A stretch of DNA of 64,000 nucleotides from Asterias rubens (lineage: Eukaryota > Echinodermata > Asteroidea > Forcipulatida > Asteriidae): positions 15,813,047-15,877,046 of the forward strand of contig NC_047066.1 of assembly GCF_902459465.1 (NCBI RefSeq), written 5' to 3'. Of the stretch, positions 21,822 to 33,600 are shown in pieces; the stretch's first letter is position 1; each line of letters opens with the position of its first letter. A program made the position numbers and the translations under genes. Under the pieces are notes generated by a model. That model did not search any database, was not told the DNA's origin, and worked only from the letters and a program-made list of their open reading frames with translations.

Positions 21822-21943
21822 GGGAGACCGAGGTGACAGCAGACTCACCAGGTAAAATTTCCATAGACTAGCTATCCCAGAGTGCATTGTGACCTTATTC
21901 ACCAGTTAGCGCTTGTGCAATGGGTATTTGCGAAAAAGGTCTA
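21822..21943. repeat. Left half of a split family G MITE and a family C remnant
   Basis: GGGAGACCGAGGTGACAGCAGACTCACCAGG is the left end of a family G copy (shown here by its key words GACAGCAGAC and CACCAGG). Its other end is at 26310-26378. Just inside lies the right half of a family C element ending GGTATTTGCGAAAAAGGTCTA, directly before the large element at 21946. This arrangement indicates successive insertions. Confidence 0.65.
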
Positions 21944-22083
21944 ATAGTGGGGCGGCATAGCTAACCTATCGTGCATTTTGTGATAAAAGCATCAAATTTG
22001 GCACAGATGTAGAGAATAGTATTCTGAACAAAACTGGATATTGGGCCATCGCAAATTCCGTCCCTAGGGGCCGTGGCGGCCAT

Positions 22084-22450
22084 TTTGAAAAATGGCCGCC
22101 AAATACTACTGTTTTATGGGCATATTGGCTTAGAAATCAACACCAGAATTTACAAATGTCATTAATAGGCACTTATCATCTTCTGAAATGATTGTGTAAT
22201 AATTTAAGCAATGTTAAAAGCACATTAAAGGGGCATTTTGCATCTTAAAGGGGCATTTGGCCACTTTTCACCAAAAAAGACCGCCAAATACCCGTTTTAG
22301 GGGCATGTTTGCATACAAATCAACACCAGCATTTACTAATGTCATTAAAAGGTACTTAACATCTTCTGAAATGATTGTTTAATAATTTAAGCAATGTTAA
22401 AATCATATTAAAGGGGTATGTTGCATCTTAAAGGGGGTATTTAGCAACTT
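22084..22450 (+). repeat. Left subterminal repeats, ~183-bp unit, two copies
   Basis: AAATCAACACCAG..TTTAC..AATGTCATTAA and CATCTTCTGAAATGATTGT appear at about 22135 and again at about 22318. TTAAAGGGGCATTTTGCATC variants close each unit. They belong to the 4.3-kb element. Confidence 0.75.
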
Positions 22451-22779
22451 GTCATCAAATTCTTCCATTTTGCAATCATCTTTTTCACATAATAAAAACA
22501 CAGCAAAATAAAAAACTCAGCAAAAAGCTCTGGAATGATAAACCTATCCTTTTTACCCAATTAAATTAAAAATTGCAAAAATTGTTAAATATTAACACCC
22601 CTTTAACTCATAAGTTATGTTAAGATCAGTAGAATAATATTATGATTGTTTCTCAAGAACCTAAAAAATGGTTCACTAGTCATTATCAACTAAAAATGTC
22701 GATGTCGGGATTGCTGTACTATTATTCGGCCACCGGGGATCACAACCATGATGGAAATATTGAAGCTACGATCTCCCAT

Positions 22780-23640
22780 TGTGGTCAGTTCAAATCAACT
22801 TGTCACAAGGCCCCTTCACATTCCCCACACACGTCTGTGCATTCAAATGCAGATATGATGCATGTGCACTTTTCTCCACACATTCTTGTGTTGCAGTACA
22901 TCTTACGAGTTCATAGCAGGCTTGGGAGGCATCTGGTAGTGTTTTCCAATACGGTTCAAACAGACCATCATCTGTCTCGGTCCAGCCCCATCTGGTGAAA
23001 GGAAGTGCTGGATTGAGAAGCATGAGACAGGAATCTAAAGAGCTCTGTCTTGATGCTGTCTACACGAAGACGTTCTTGCAAATTCTTGGTATGGCAGTTT
23101 CTGCAACTGCACGTCTGCGTATGCCCTTCTCACGCTTTGCTCTAGCTGTACCTATCAGGAAATTGTCTATATACGCGAAACCAGATCGACACGTGACGCT
23201 TTATGAAACTGTGAGGTAAATGTTTGTAATGAAGTAATTGTTTGTATATTTCTCAAAGTCCTTTCTGCAGCAGGCCTTATCATCAGTATGATAACTGATC
23301 CATCAAGAACTATGCTGCTAGTCATAGGAGCCTCAGAGTGTTCCTCACTAAATTGTTCCAAGCACACAAGAAGATCACTTTTGGTACATAGATACAGGTT
23401 TCTGCCACCATAGAGTGCTGGGGAAATGCTTGGTTCTCGTGTCAACAAAATTCTTCCAGGTTTCCGTATCTATTCTGACAGTCAATATAGAGCAACTGAG
23501 CGAGAAGAGTGCCAGGTCAGATTTAAGTGAAGTTATCTGCTGCTTTCCGCTCATGGTGGTTGGTTTAGTAAAGCGTTTAAACAGCTTCAGCTTACTGGAT
23601 GGATCACATCGTTGAAGGTTTGACCTTTCCATAAGACATT
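22780..23640 (-). pseudogene. Remnant of a TE-associated cysteine-rich protein
   Basis: On the - strand three frame-shifted pieces line up in order: KLKLFKRFTKPTTMSGKQQI (about 23580), then LDGSVIILMIRPAAERTL followed by FHKASRVDLV (about 23310-23180), then LPFTRWGWTETDDGLFEPYW and LPDASQACYELVRCT (about 23000-22890). From memory, a WGW..LP.AS..C.ELV.C.C motif before a cysteine-rich tail, and a VLDGS..I segment with SRVDLVWD, occur in long uncharacterised proteins repeated many times in marine invertebrate genomes. Here the frames are broken and the tail has lost most cysteines. The function is unknown, and the link to this element's mobility is inference. Confidence 0.5.
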
Positions 23641-23689
23641 CTCTGATGAAACCTTTGAACTGTTCTTAACCATTTTCTTAGCATGTTGC

Positions 23690-25425
23690 ACACTCTGAAC
23701 ATGGTCTGCAATCTCTTACTAGGTCAGTGCTCCATTCTCGAGGCAAAGCCGATATCACAGAGACAGGTGTGGATGGCACACGATGCCAAGAGAAGGGAGT
23801 TTGCAGCGGATCTACAGAGTGGTGAGGATATAATGCACTTCTTTAAGATTGCCAAGCAGATGGCAAGGAGCGGCAGGATGTGACTGGTGCGAACGGTGTC
23901 AATAATGACGATTGTAGCATGGTGACGGATAGTGACCTTCACTATCCGTCACCAGCAGGTGTTGAGAAAATACACGGAGCGGTTGCTTTATGTGGAGAAT
24001 GAGTGAGACAGGGAGGTGGAAAGTGGAGTGTGGAGGGTCCTTTTTGCCTCCTCTGAAGCTCACCAAATCTGGGAAGGCCGCTGGTCTATCCGGAGTGTCA
24101 TGGTTAATGAGAAGTTGAAGGCCTCTACAGGTGTCAGCTTACAGTGGTTGACGGCATTTTGGCAGAATTACACATTCCCGCATGCAGCACAACATCTTGG
24201 TTCCCCTGTTTATAGTGAGGGTGACCCTTTGGAGTGTGGCTCTTTCAGAACAATCAAGATCCTGGATCAGGCGATGAATGTGTGGGAGAGAGTACTTGAG
24301 GTATGGCTGAAGAAGCAGGTGGAGATTGATGAGATGCAGTTTGGCTTTATGCCGGGAGAGGAACTACTGATGCCATTGTCATTGCCATGCAGGAACAATT
24401 TCTGGCCAGGAATAAGACGCTATACCTCAGATTTGTTTATCTTGAGAAGGCTTTTGACTGGATACCAAGGAAGCGGGTTGGTAAGGAGTGGCTGACAAGA
24501 GCTGTGATGATGTTTTGCTTTGGTGCTAGTACGGTGGCGAGGACAGGCACAGGGGATAGTAGGAGTTTTAAGGTGAAGGTTGTTGTATATCAGGGCTCGG
24601 TACTGAGCCCCCTGGTGCTTGCTACTGTTTAGATGTGGTGTCACAAAGACGTGAGGCAAGTTGCCTGGGACATGACAGACGACCTGGTTCTTATAGCAGA
24701 GACAAGAGAGCAGTTACAGGCAAAGATGGCAACATGGAGAGATTTTCTGGGTCTGAAGATCAGTGCTGGGAAGACCAAGGTGAGGGTTAGTCAAGTCAGG
24801 GATGGGTCAATGACAAGCTCTGGTGTATGGCCTTGTGGTGTGTGTGGGAAGGGTGGCGTGATGGTAGTCTTCATGCTGCCAGCGTCACGTTCTCCTGTAA
24901 GAGATGTCGGGGTGATAGTTCACAGCGTGAGGAAGAGAGAAGCGGGTCCAGAGGTCTGTGGCGACATGTATGAGCTAACTGGGTGACATGCTGGGTGCAG
25001 CATTGACATCACGCATGAGGAGTGGATGGGAAAAAAAATTGACACCAACGGCGCAGCCCCTGAAGATGATGGGCCAGGTAATACACGACCTGTGATGACT
25101 GAAGCTTCATGGTGTACGGCTGCGAAACATGGCCCATGGGGGTGGGGCACATCCAGCAGATGGAACGAGCAGAGGTGAGAATTATCAGGTGGATTTGTGG
25201 GGCGTCTCTGGCTGACAGGCTGTCAAGTGAGGAACTGAGGAGGAGAGTCAGCATCGGGATCAGCATCGTATTGGGGAGGCACAGGCTGAGGTGATTTGGC
25301 CGTTTGGAGAGATAGGAAGATGCAAACTGGGTCATGAGGTGTCTCAGAATAATTGAGGGTGGGCCCACTTCAGTTTGCCGACCAGTAAGACGTGGCAGAG
25401 CTCTGTGTCAAATGACATGGAACTA
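23690..25425 (+). pseudogene. Dead RTE-like LINE
   Basis: Pieces in several frames follow the order of an RTE-type polyprotein: MHFFKIAKQMARS (linker), GSFRTIKILDQAMNVWERVL and VEIDEMQFGFMPG (fingers), LRFVYLEKAFDWIPR (motif A region), YQGSVLSPLV (motif B), MTDDLVLIAETREQLQAKM (around the catalytic YADD, here MTDD), LKISAGKTKV, then a CGVCGKG cysteine segment and MVYGCETW..QMERAEVRIIRWICG near the C-terminus. The order and the YGxETW motif fit RTE-like LINEs. Stops and frameshifts are many, so it cannot be active. It lies inside the 4.3-kb element and probably inserted there after it. Confidence 0.85.
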
Positions 25426-25439
25426 ACTGCTTGACACCT

Positions 25440-26110
25440 CTATCTGCTTGTACAAAGTGTGTAGTTACTTATTGATAGTTGCCAACAACTTTGCAGACCT
25501 GTTAAATAGTTTCGTAGCCGCATAGAAGCTCACTTTCAAGAAGATTTTGCATAATGATATAGAGACAACATTGGCTTTTGGCGGCCATATTGGCGGCCAC
25601 TTTGAAAATTGGTCGCCAAAATTACTCCTCTATCCGTACAAAGTGCGCAGTCACTTATTAATAGTTGCCAACACCTTTGCAGACCAGTGTTGTAGCCTCG
25701 TAGAAGCTCACATTTAAAAAGATTTTGCACAATACTATAGAGACAAAAGTGGCTTTTGGCGGCCATTTTGAAAAATGGTTGCCAAATTTACCCCTCTATA
25801 AAGAAGGTACGTCGTCACCTATTAATAGTTGCCAACACCTTTGCAGACCAGTTAAACAATTATGTAGCCGCATAGAAGCTCACATTTAAGAAGATTTTGC
25901 ATAATAATATAGTGACAAAAATGGCTTTTGGCGGCCATATTGGCGGCCATATTGAAAAAAGGGGCCGCCAAAATGACTCCTCTACCGTACAAAGTGCGCA
26001 GTCACTTATTAATAGTTGCCACTACCTTTGCAGACCAGTTCCACAGTATCATAGCCTCAAAGAAGCTCACATTTAAGTAGGTTTTGCATTAAAAATAGAG
26101 ATAAAAGTGG
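25440..26110 (+). repeat. Right subterminal repeats, ~165-187-bp unit, about four copies
   Basis: GTTGCCAACACCTTTGCAGA variants occur at about 25479, 25661, 25827 and 26014. Each unit also carries AGAAGCTCACATTTAAGAAG and ends in GGCTTTTGGCGGCCAT. They differ from the left subterminal repeats but share the GGCGGCCAT word with the terminus. Confidence 0.85.
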
Positions 26111-26685
26111 CTTTTGGCGGCCATTTTTTAAAATGGCCGCCAAAGCCACTAGGGGCAGAAATTGAAATGGCCCAATATCCAAATATTTTCGTACCATATT
26201 AATTGACCTATATCCCAAATCCCTTGCTTTTATCACAAAATGCACGATTGTTATTAAATTTTGTGTTATGCCGCCTCACTATAATGTTTTCGTTGGTCTG
26301 AGCATGCGCTCATGGAGAACAATGGACATTTAACTGGTAAGTCTGCTGCCACGAATCGTACCAAAAGTCTCTTATTGTCTGAACAGACTAATAAATGTTC
26401 TCTGGACCCACACACTAAAGATTGAATCATTCTGAAAATGTATGAAGATTACATGTTTTAAAAATCGAAGGATTAAGTTTTTGTGCACACAGTAAGATTT
26501 GTGTGTGCACTGGTTAAAGGCTATCTGACATTCCACGCTAATTGTCGACCTCTGAGCCGAGTTTACCAACCCAGAATTCATTTTGAGTAAAAAAAGGTTA
26601 TGTTTACAAAATAAATCAGCGGAATTTCTCCATTTTGTAGTTGAAGTTGGTCCTTCCGTCAGCGCCCCCTTGGCTGCTCTGAGAG

Positions 26686-27193
26686 TTAAAGGGACAAGTT
26701 GCCTTGGATAGGGCGAGTTGGTCTTTGTAACCGTTTGTTATAAATTGCATAGTGTGGTTCGAAAGATGCTTTGAAAGTAGAATATAATAATCCACACAAA
26801 TAATATGCCTCGAACTAATTGTAGCTTTTCCTTAAATGTCATAACCTAACACGGCGCTCTAATTTGCAAAGTGGAATTTTTGACCCATCAAACTGGCTGA
26901 CCGTGTTATAGTTCGCAAAGCAGAAGGAAAACTACACAATTTTGGCCATTTCGGTCGGCCATTCATTTTTGAGAACCCAAATTTGACTCCACAAGTTAGA
27001 GCGCCGTGTTAGTTCATAACGTAGGCCTAGGCCTATAACGAAAAGCGTACAATTTCGAGGAATATTTGTGTGGGTTATTATATTCTACTTTCAAAACATC
27101 TTTCTAACCATATTATGCATTTCATGTTATGCAAACGGTTTTAAATGCTTTTCATAGACCACGTCACCCGATCCAAAGGCAACTAGTCCCTTT
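26686..27193. mobile_element. 508-bp foldback MITE
   Basis: TTAAAGGGACAAGTTGCCTT at the left answers AAGGCAACTAGTCCCTTTA at the right, and the match continues for about 200 bases per arm (GTAGAATATAATAATCCACA against GTGGGTTATTATATTCTAC; ACACGGCGCTCTAA against TTAGAGCGCCGTGT). The family looks familiar as one spread across marine invertebrates, but this is from memory. It has no coding capacity. Confidence 0.85.
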
Positions 27194-28141
27194 ATAACAT
27201 AAAGTCGTTAGTAAATGAATACTTTCTATACTTTTATATTTACCCTGAGATTTCTTTTAAATATCGATTTGTATTGTTTTTACTATATTATAGAGAGTTT
27301 TTATACTGACAATAGATCGTTCACTTTAAGACTGTGTTTCAAATACACAGGACAGACACAAGGTCAATAAAACTATGAATATTCACGTCAGGTATTCGGT
27401 GTTTACATTCAATATAAACACTGAGAAAACGTTTGCATTTACAAATATGACAATTATGGGTTCTTATTCAAATGAGAACAAAACATAAACTTGGGAGTGC
27501 AGATTCTTACCGATGAATGTTGTCATAAATCTGGCACGCATTTTTTGTCCACTGAAGTTTTTTTGTTATAAATCCGTGTCGTTCTATGCTCGATCATGAA
27601 ACTTATCGAACGAATGCTACGTAGGCCTACTCCTAGAACTATGCTGGAGTTTCATTTTAAAAACATCTAACGGTTTTAGGGAATATCAAATTGATTTTCG
27701 AGAGGGAACTTTTTGAAACATATTTCAACGATCTCATGCTCAGAAAACATTGAAAACTTGCTCTCCTGAAGGAGTCGAGCACACGCTCTTGCAAAGGTTT
27801 AACGTTATCATACAACGGGGTCGAACATCTTGATTTTCTTGCACCGTGTGTTTCTTCTTGCGTGCATGCGTGGTAGCTCCAGCCACACCAGGGTCCTTCG
27901 TTACGCAAGCAATGTCCATTCACACAGCACACACGAACGATCGTGGTATAATTTTCACAACGTTGTGTTTTTAAGACGGAGGTCTGGACCTCGGTCTTAA
28001 AAAGACCAGGGACCCGTGCCTATTTAAGCAGAGGTACCTTTCACACGATGTGGATTAAACAACGTTGTGTTCTTAAGACCAAGGATCCCCTGCTTATTTT
28101 CCTCGTGTGCAAAGGCCTTTAGTGTCGCCACATCACCTATA
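27194..28141. other. No recognisable gene
   Basis: AT-rich sequence with a small hairpin (GGTCTGGACCTCGGTCTTAA near 27980) and two copies of AACAACGTTGTGT-like text near 27958 and 28063. Nothing else is supported. Confidence 0.35.
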
Positions 28142-28319
28142 CACTCTTAAAAAAAATGGGTAAAATTTACCCAACTTTTACCCAAAGATGGTCGAATTAT
28201 CAACCGCTTGTGAGTTGGGTATTTAGTACCCAACGGTATTGGGAAACCCTTTTTACTAAAAAATTTGTATTTTTCTTTGCCCATTAATTGGTTAATACGT
28301 CATTACCAATCTATTGGGC

Positions 28320-29030
28320 AAAAACTGTAAACCATATAATTGGGTAAATATAATTTGCTCAACAAATGGTTCATTTTATCGTTACCCATCTGTTGGGTTT
28401 AAACGTTTACCATATAATTGGGTAAATATAATTTGCTCAACAAATGTTGTTTTTTCGTAACCCATCTGTTGGGCATAATCGTTTACCATATAATTGGTAA
28501 ATATAATTTGCTCAACACTTGGTTCATTGTTCATTACCCATCTGCTGGGCATAAACGTTTACCATATAATTGGGTAAATATAATTTGCTCAACACTTGGT
28601 TCATTGTTCATTCCCCATATGTTGGGCATAAACGTTTACCACATAATTGGGTAAATATAATTTGCTCAACACTTGGTTCATTGTTCATTACCCATCTGTT
28701 GGGCATAAACGCTTACCATATAATTGGGTAAGTATAATTTGCTCAACACTTGGTTCATTGTTCATTACCCATCTGTTGGGCATAATAATCGTTTACTATA
28801 TAATTGGGTAAATATAATTTGCTCAACACTTGGTTCATTGTTCATTACCCATCTGTTGGGCATAAACGTTTACCATGTAATTGGTTAAACATATTGCTCA
28901 ACAATTGGTTCATTGTTCATTACCCATCTGTTGGGCATAAACGTTTACCATGTTACATGTAATTGGGTAAATATAATTTGCTCAACAGTTGGTTCATGTT
29001 TCGTTACCCATCTAATGGACTAAACGTTTA
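28320..29030 (+). repeat. Left terminal minisatellite, ~77-bp unit, about nine copies
   Basis: TTTGCTCAACA variants occur at about 28354, 28432, 28508, 28584, 28661, 28738, 28818, 28894 and 28978, a spacing of 76-84. Each unit contains ATAATTGGGTAAATATAAT and TACCCATCTGTTGGGCATAA, so the unit itself has internal complementarity (TGGGTAA/TTACCCA). Confidence 0.92.
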
Positions 29031-30598
29031 CCACTAAAGTTGGTATTTTTTGACTCTGTAATTGGTTCTCCTGTCCTTATTAATTGGGCAAATTAATATT
29101 ACTGCTGATTGGAGAAATGTTGTTTGGTCTACAATTATGCCCATGCATTGGGATGTTTTACTCAACAATGGGTTGTTTTTTTCTTTTCCCATCGGGGGGG
29201 GGGGGGGAGGGGGCGTTAACTACTTGTTTGTAAACTGATGTAGCTAACTCATGGGCACTGTGTTTCCTAAATATTGATTACAAAGAGAAAGATAAACACA
29301 TTTTTATAAATTATTGATATTTGTATATTTTGTTTAATCCTGGCAAACATATCACATCAACATCAAGGTGATTCTTTAGTTTAGCAGACATAATCAGCAT
29401 GAATAGTACACAAAAATAAAATATAGGTTTATATATATATATATATTGCATATCACGATTAAAACACTAACTTTTAAAACACTTAAACGTGATAAAACTT
29501 GTTTTACTTAACTACACAGACCACATTGGGTTTGCAAAAAGAGGAAAGACAAAAATACCTCGGATTATTTCATGTTTAGATTACCAACTGCACCAACCCT
29601 GTATTTGCTTAACGAGGCAGTTGTGGCATTTATAGAAATATTCCTGAAAATGATTAATTTTTTTATATGTGAATTTTAGTTATAGTAAAAAATGTAAATT
29701 GATGAATTTACATGGAGCTTGAGGTAGTTCTTTAAAAACAACTAAGTGCTGCTTTATACAAAACGCTTCTATGTAAATATAACAATGGTATGGATTGTGA
29801 TCAATGAGTGTACATGTAAAAAATAATGGTTGCAGCTAATTAATATAACTATAAAGTTTTATCATGGTGCAGCCATCTTGTTGTTCTTCTTTTCAAAGTA
29901 ATGTAACCAAACTGAGGCTCAAATGGCAAATAACCTTGTAGCCCTCTCCATGATTTGAAATTTTGTGCTATCTTTTCCAAGAGGGTGAATATGCTCAGGG
30001 CAGGCAAAATATGGCTGCACTGTTCCAAAATTCAAAGTGGACTAACAAAATATCCTGTGATTTTCTCAAGTGCTTAGTTGTTTAAAAGCTCAGTGAAAGT
30101 ACAATGTTATTGTACAGACACACAAACAAATGTGCCGACAATTTATTAAGTTGAACTGCTCACAGCTTTGGAGAACTCTTTATATAACAAAGTAATGAAT
30201 TAAAGGTATAATATTATGGCTTTGGTAATTTTAGTTTAAATCTGAATTTTTACAAAGGTGTTGTACCAATACGGATGAGAAATGTTTGCATCTAAAACAT
30301 TGCAATCTTTGAGTGAACTGTATTTGAAAATGCAACAGTTTCAATTGCAACAATTGAAATTCGCACAATATAAAAGTCCACAAGATGACTGATAAAGAAG
30401 AAATAGTAATTAGCTGATTGAAAACAAATGAACACCAAGTTTGCTGAAGATTTGTATGGATTAATTTTTGTGTGTGAATTTAATTATTTTTTTCTTTCTT
30501 TTAGAAAACCCGTTTTCGGAAATGGGGGGGGGGGGGAACACACCACCTTTTACAAAATAATGTAAAACTTTGTAACATGAGAACAAGAAGAATTTTAA
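29031..30598. other. No recognisable gene between array and SAM gene
   Basis: AT-rich sequence with a poly(G) run near 29193 and another near 30525. It holds no frame resembling a transposase. In an autonomous relative this would be a natural place for a transposase gene. Confidence 0.4.
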
Positions 30599-30604
30599 CT
30601 TTAT
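30599..30604 (-). other. Poly(A) signal AATAAA of the SAM gene
   Basis: On the - strand AATAAA occurs 74 bases after the stop codon at 30678. This supports a real 3' end for the transcript. Confidence 0.6.
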
Positions 30605-30677
30605 TAAAAACGGTGTCAAGAGGTCTGGTGTAGAAAATGACACTGGCCTGACCAATATAGTCTGTCCAACAATCTAT

Positions 30678-33600
30678 CTATCTAATGCCTTTTCTTGCTG
30701 CTTCCATTAGGTAGGCACGCATGTCTCGCACTGCAGGCCTGACTTTTCCTGGAAGTTCATAAATCACACACTGAAGAAACTCCCAAACAGCTTTTACCTT
30801 TTGTTGGTAAGACACATTAAATACATAATGTGCCTTAAAGGCCATGTCAATTCCTTTGAGTAGACTCGGCGCCTCAATTGCTCGGCGTTCCATTACTGTG
30901 AACACCTGCGATGGTAACAGTTTGTTCTTACCAACTAGAGCAAGAACAAATGGCTGCGGTCTCTCCAATCCGTCAATACCCTTCAAGTAGCCTTCAATGT
31001 TGGTGATTGCCTTTAATAAGAAAGAATTGAAAAATTATTTACCTCACCAGCAGGCCAGCTATGTATGCAACAATGTGGATGCAGCCACAAACTACACCTC
31101 TCCTTTGTCAAGAACCTTGTTAATGTTAGATCTTGCAGCTTGATTAATGCACTAAAACCCTGAACAAATTGATTAATTTGTTTAACACTGGAAACACTAC
31201 TGTGGCAGTGGCAATAATGTTATGAAGGCACAAGCTAAAAAAAAAAAAAAAAGAATTCAATTCAATATGACATTTTAGTCCTATCCAAACAGGTTTTTTA
31301 ATAGATTCCTTGTTTTTAATCTTTTTGTGACTGATTTGGTGACATCTCCACTGACATCCCCCAACGCAAATTTGTTTGCTGGGAACAGCCATCCCCAAAC
31401 TAAAGCCCAAGATAGAGCATTAATATTCTTACCGGTTGCAGGTCAATGAATGCCTCCATGGTCATACCAAAATATCCACCCACTTGTCCACCCTTTGACT
31501 TTGCACCAAGAAGTAGTGGCAATGTGTAGAATGCCAAAGCCTTCTTCTCTTCTGTAAACAAAGAATAACTTTTTTAATTGAGAAGGAAATGTTCACCAAT
31601 AAGAAAAAAATATTCACTTACGAAAACAACATTTTAGTCACTTGAGAATTTATACAAAATATTTGGTACACCTTGCTTGTTGAGCCTTTATCACTGCTTA
31701 GTTGGTTGATTCGTTGTCAATGTAATAACTGCCTAGTCAACTTATGACATTAATTTCATTTAGTTTTTCATGTTGTGCTCTTTGAGGCTTTGGTGGTGTA
31801 GGGACAGTCAAGTTTTTTTGTTAAAAGAAGTTCGCTACCTAATAGCAGACACATCACAATTAGGCCTAGTGTGTTTTCCACACAACATGCTGTTTTGCTC
31901 TTGGTCATAGAATGACCTTTTTATGACATCTTGGGAAAATAAAAGAAGCTTGAATTTGAATTGAAAAAATAAATAATTGCTGGTGCACAATTCAGTGCAG
32001 TGGGAATTGCTTGGCCTTCTTGTGAAGTAATAATTTGGCTTAAAACACAACACGGAAAACTAGTCAGGATTAAGCAACATACCCTAGTATGTTCAATTAT
32101 TTTTACCTGTTGACAGGGTATTCACATCTTTTACATATGACACGCCCAACTGGTCCTTCCATGAAGAGTTCATTACTGATGCATAGAGTAAGATAGACTC
32201 AATGAAGTGAGGTTGGTTGTTTAACTTTATGGGCGTGTTTGGCCAGTATGTGCCTCTTATAACTAGAGCAGTATGAAAATACCTCAGTACAGCCATCTTG
32301 GATACATGTTATTTTTTGTTTACTTCCAGAATTAAGGCCATGAATAAATTTCAGATGACTAAATAAATGTTTCACTCCTCCCCTGACTTTGGTCAAACAC
32401 TTAAAACAAGTGTACTCCATTTTGACATGAACTAGCACAACTTACTTCTTCTCTCCAACCATGTAAGAGCCTAACTCTCACCCCAACTTTGGCAATCAGT
32501 TCCTCTATAGATTTCTCATCCAGCAGAGAGAGTGTCTGTACATCTACGTGCTGATCTAAACACACAAATAAATAAATAATTAATGCAGGAAAACACAATT
32601 AAATAATACACTTTTTGTATGTTTCATTGCTAAAAAAACTATTCAAAACAGTTCTCCCACCATTAGCACCTACTATGGGCTTATTTACAAAGTTGTATAA
32701 ATCAATAACATAAATTAAAAAAAGGGAAATGTTGTGCTCTCACAACTTTGTCATTGATGGATAAAGTCTCAAATAAATTAAGTACTGTGTATGTTGGCCT
32801 CAAAGTAATTTAGTTCCTAAATATGTAAAGGATCTTTGTTAGCAGACTTTCTCTTATGTTTATGAAAAAAATCATTAGAAAAATCATTACAACTTAATAC
32901 ATTGCCATGGTCAAACGGTTTATTTGACTTTTAACTAAACTCTGGTTAATGCACCATTTGCCAAAGGTTATGGCAATTGCATTTGGGTAATTGATAACCA
33001 ACAGGTGAATAACACCGGTGAACCAGCCATTGGTTAAATAAGAATTGCCCAACTTTTAGTGTTAAGTTCCCAGTAAAACATAAATTTCAACCAACTTTGT
33101 ATACAACATAGATTGTTTAGCTCAACTGTTAAGTTACTTTTGCCCAAACTTTGGTTGTAAATCTCTGTGGTAGACTTAAACTATGTTAATGGAAAGAACA
33201 TGAACCTTTTAAAGAGCTAGACCCACTTGCTTTGTTTAATTCCGAATTCCAGTCTGCCAAACATGGTTTAATTATAAACTAAGCCGAATACAAGACGTGG
33301 GTACACAAAAAGTACAAAAACCCCATCCCACCATCACAAGTTTCCCACACACTACTTGGTCTAAAACCATCATTATTCCATTATTTAAGCCAAATAATAA
33401 ACGATTTAACAACCAAGTACTACCCCCCAGAGACAAAATTAAAGCTTGGTTGGAGTGTAGGCCAATTTCCGTTCCTATTGTTAAAATAGTACAATATATT
33501 TTTCCAATAATATTCAATTTCTAAGGCTAATCAATGTCAAACATCAACACCTCCAATCAATAAGATGTGTGTATGGCCTTATTATGATAGACCTACTTAA

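Larger units (their letters stand above)
21946..26280. mobile_element. 4.3-kb TIR element with subterminal tandem repeats
   Basis: The left end AGTGGGGCGGCATAGC and the right end, read in reverse, AGTGAGGCGGCATAAC match. Further in, CGTGCATTTTGTGATAAAAG is found in both arms (21969 and, in reverse, 26233), as are GGATATTGGGCCAT and GGCGGCCATTTT. AT flanks both ends as a possible 2-base duplication. Subterminal tandem repeats lie at 22084-22450 and 25440-26110. The interior holds remnants of a cysteine-rich protein on the - strand and a dead RTE-like LINE on the + strand. I do not recognise the superfamily with confidence. Confidence 0.72.

Noticed and set aside
28142-29200. CRISPR-like array
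   Set aside because: Units of 76-84 bases are contiguous and similar throughout, with no unique spacers, and the DNA is eukaryotic.
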